From the NCBI GenBank assembly GCA_932294295.1, contig OW028575.1, positions 40,054,253 through 40,118,252 of the forward strand: a DNA stretch of 64,000 nt. The letters run 5' to 3'. Below are positions 62,801 to 64,000 of this stretch, piece by piece; the first letter of the stretch is position 1; each line of letters starts with the position of its first letter. A program made the position numbers and the translations under genes. Origin of the DNA: Alitta virens (Eukaryota > Annelida > Polychaeta > Phyllodocida > Nereididae). The notes below the pieces were generated by a model. It saw only the letters and a list, made by a program, of their open reading frames with translations, searched no databases and was not told the DNA's origin.

Positions 62801-64000
62801 CTGGCAGGCACTCCCAGCGCCTTGGCCACAAGATCCTGCTCCAAATAACGGTAATCGATGTTAGTGCAATGCCCAGAGTGTTTACATGTGCCATTTGTAT
62901 ATTGTTAACCATTCATGCTACACGCGAAACTAAATATTGAGTTGTAATTTCTCAGTACAGTTTGTAGTTGAATAGACTGGCCGGCTTTTGCATTTCCCCA
63001 TTTGATTTACTGCCAAGTCACGAAGTACATGCACACACCGTTCATCTTCGTTTCAGTAAGATATTTTGTTATTGCTTTGCTGATGAGGAGAGGAGAAAGA
63101 TGATGTCTGGTTCCACTTCAGTCGGTTGGTTAATCTAGGCAGACTACTTAAATATCAAATATGCACAAATGCAAATTGACCAACCCACGTATTATCCACC
63201 ATGCAAATCAGCTGAGTTGCAAATTCGGAATTGAGTGAAATTGAGCAATGAAACCCTCCGTGTACATAGTGAGTGGCAGAAGTAAACAAGATCTATTCTA
63301 CAGCTGTAAATATCTATTACTGACATTTCATTCATATCCAGGTTCATACATTACATGTGGATTTACATAAATATAAGTGCATCGACCTGTTTGATAGGCT
63401 CATCAACATTAAGTAGCCCACTGGAGTGGAACCAGACATTAACAGTTAAAACCACGCCCAGTTAAGTGAAATTAACCTGTGTGTATGTGGTTAGTGAAAT
63501 GGCAGTAATCACAAAACATGGCTGAGATTGTTGTAACAGTACAAGAATTTGGATGGCTAGATTGGGGATTATGCAAGATGTCACCAGCACAGGGCTTTAA
63601 CTTTAAGAATGATGATCTAAAAAATGAATAATAACAAATTAACAATAATCAGGATAGGCCCTTGGCCTATATTGAGAATGCATTTCATCAGTTCTAAGTC
63701 ATAAGTGTGTTCCCCAAGCATTTTAATATGCCAATAATACATGGCTAAATGTGCCACGTGCATTTTCCTTGCAAAGAATAAACTTTTGGAAAACGCATGG
63801 TTTTTGCCTAATTATAATGAGGTGAAAAACCATGCATTTTCCATGCGTTTATCCAAACGCATGGAAAACGCAGGTGGCACATTTAGCCATGTAGATGTCT
63901 ACTGGGTAGCTATGCAAATTGAACCAACCTGAGCCTCACTTATGTTTTGTGATGAACAATATATTTCCATTTCTCCATCCTCTCCTTTGGGGATGGCCAG
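56871..64000 (-). CDS. XDH: Xanthine dehydrogenase, molybdenum-domain half (5' part outside window)
   Basis: Purine catabolism enzyme of the cytosol or peroxisome: hypoxanthine to xanthine to urate. Sixteen minus-strand exons: 64000-63929 (partial), 62835-62702, 62548-62461, 62307-62221, 62089-61898, 61789-61644, 61138-61057, 60963-60868, 60608-60480, 59009-58935, 58672-58620, 58371-58257, 58153-58067, 57608-57441, 57306-57139, 56921-56871. All phases agree; 580 residues. Visible blocks in order: GGGFGGKE (molybdopterin site), [56 protein letters not shown] and [20 protein letters not shown]. These hold the Glu, Arg, two Phe and catalytic Glu corresponding to 802, 880, 914, 1009 and 1261 of bovine XDH. 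The first two mark purine substrates and argue against aldehyde oxidase. The Fe-S and FAD parts are beyond 64000. Confidence 0.95.
57007..57099. mobile_element. 119-bp-type MITE, copy D (shortened)
   Basis: Opens CAGATAGCATTCGAAATC and closes GATTTGGAATTCTATCTGG. It sits inside the last XDH intron, only 39 bases downstream of the donor of the penultimate exon. Confidence 0.88.
58453..58605. mobile_element. Palindromic TA-flanked MITE, copy 5
   Basis: Starts TACATGGCCAAATGTGCCAC and ends GCAAATTTGCCATGTA. It lies 15 bases from the lower edge of XDH exon 58620-58672, inside the following intron. The arms are more decayed than in copies 4 and 6. Confidence 0.9.
59161..59374. mobile_element. 214-bp element with perfect 20-bp inverted ends and nested palindromes
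   Basis: Begins AGACTTGGAAACTAAACTCC and ends with the exact inverse. Inside, ACTCAGATCAGTC pairs with GACTGATCTGAGT, and GGTCAAGGTCATGACCTTGACC-type sequence forms a central palindrome. The ends match the CRE-bearing MITE family but the interior is different. XDH intron 59010-60479. Confidence 0.9.
60100..60175. mobile_element. Half copy of CRE-bearing MITE
   Basis: GTGAATCCAGGATCTGCATT is followed directly by CACATGACGTCCTCTGGAG and a decayed TTCCAAG end. Only one arm is well preserved. Confidence 0.65.
61164..61452. repeat. 94-bp tandem repeat, 3 copies, in XDH intron
   Basis: Units start TAAGTGGAGTGTAA at 61164, 61257 and 61351. Each contains TTTGGTTTAGTGTGACAAAC and TATGAGGTCGAATTAAGTTG. 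The third copy has a small internal insertion. Confidence 0.93.
62836..63928. other. XDH intron upstream of the GGGFGGKE exon
   Basis: Holds palindromic MITE copy 6 near its 5' end (63738-63893). The rest shows no coding signal. Confidence 0.7.
63738..63893. mobile_element. Palindromic TA-flanked MITE, copy 6
   Basis: Starts TACATGGCTAAATGTGCCAC and ends GGCACATTTAGCCATGTA, with well-matched arms and a TTATAATGAGG centre. CACGTG is intact in the left arm. The paired GGCTAA/TTAGCC change in both arms suggests the copy descended from a variant hairpin. Confidence 0.92.

Noticed and set aside
56871..64000. Aldehyde oxidase instead of xanthine dehydrogenase
   Set aside because: The Glu in LDRDEDM and the Arg in SNTAFRGFG, both typical of purine oxidation, are kept; aldehyde oxidases usually replace them.
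1..64000. CRISPR arrays, operons or prokaryotic signals
   Set aside because: The tandem arrays lack unique spacers, and spliced genes with GT-AG introns show eukaryotic DNA.

Overview
This is intron-rich animal nuclear DNA. It has no operons; exons are short and bounded by GT-AG introns, and the introns and intergenic DNA are full of small transposons and tandem repeats. The gene content points to an invertebrate deuterostome (echinoderm, hemichordate or similar). A FREM2/FRAS1-family matrix gene (called ECM3 in sea urchins) lies beside an NR1-like nuclear receptor and a classic xanthine dehydrogenase gene. The species cannot be fixed from the sequence alone.

Layout. (1) 76-26300, + strand: the last 37 exons of a FREM2-like gene, about 2,378 residues. 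They encode roughly eight CSPG repeats, five Calx-beta domains, a conserved Cys-containing C-terminal region, a basic convertase-like site, one membrane span and a short tail. The N-terminal part lies left of the window. (2) 29758-36213, - strand: a two-membrane-span protein with a very long Ser-rich tail. The long open frame is only its penultimate exon; a phase-matched last exon lies 4.3 kb away at 29758-29890. (3) 39784-53325, + strand: a complete six-exon nuclear receptor of 521 residues, with one intron of 8 kb. (4) 56871-64000, - strand: sixteen exons of the xanthine dehydrogenase molybdenum domain through to the stop; the Fe-S and FAD parts lie right of the window. Genes 1/2 and 3/4 converge; 2/3 diverge. 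Every exon junction listed was checked for reading phase.

The non-coding DNA holds many mobile elements. There is a decayed Tc1-like transposon with Sleeping-Beauty-style double terminal repeats, and a hAT-type MITE with a perfect 8-bp target duplication. A 935-bp TA-flanked element has 28-bp inverted ends. Six copies of a ~145-bp palindromic TA-flanked MITE carry CACGTG boxes, and two further MITE families are present. There is also a LINE remnant and five tandem arrays (periods 23, 26, 92, 94 and about 99 bp). Two small tandem duplications copy an exon edge together with its splice site, one in FREM2 and one in the receptor.

I found no CRISPR, rRNA, convincing tRNA or wholly new gene system. 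The best leads are the two splice-site duplications, the hidden last exon of gene 2, and the MITE families that scatter E-box and CRE-like motifs around these genes.
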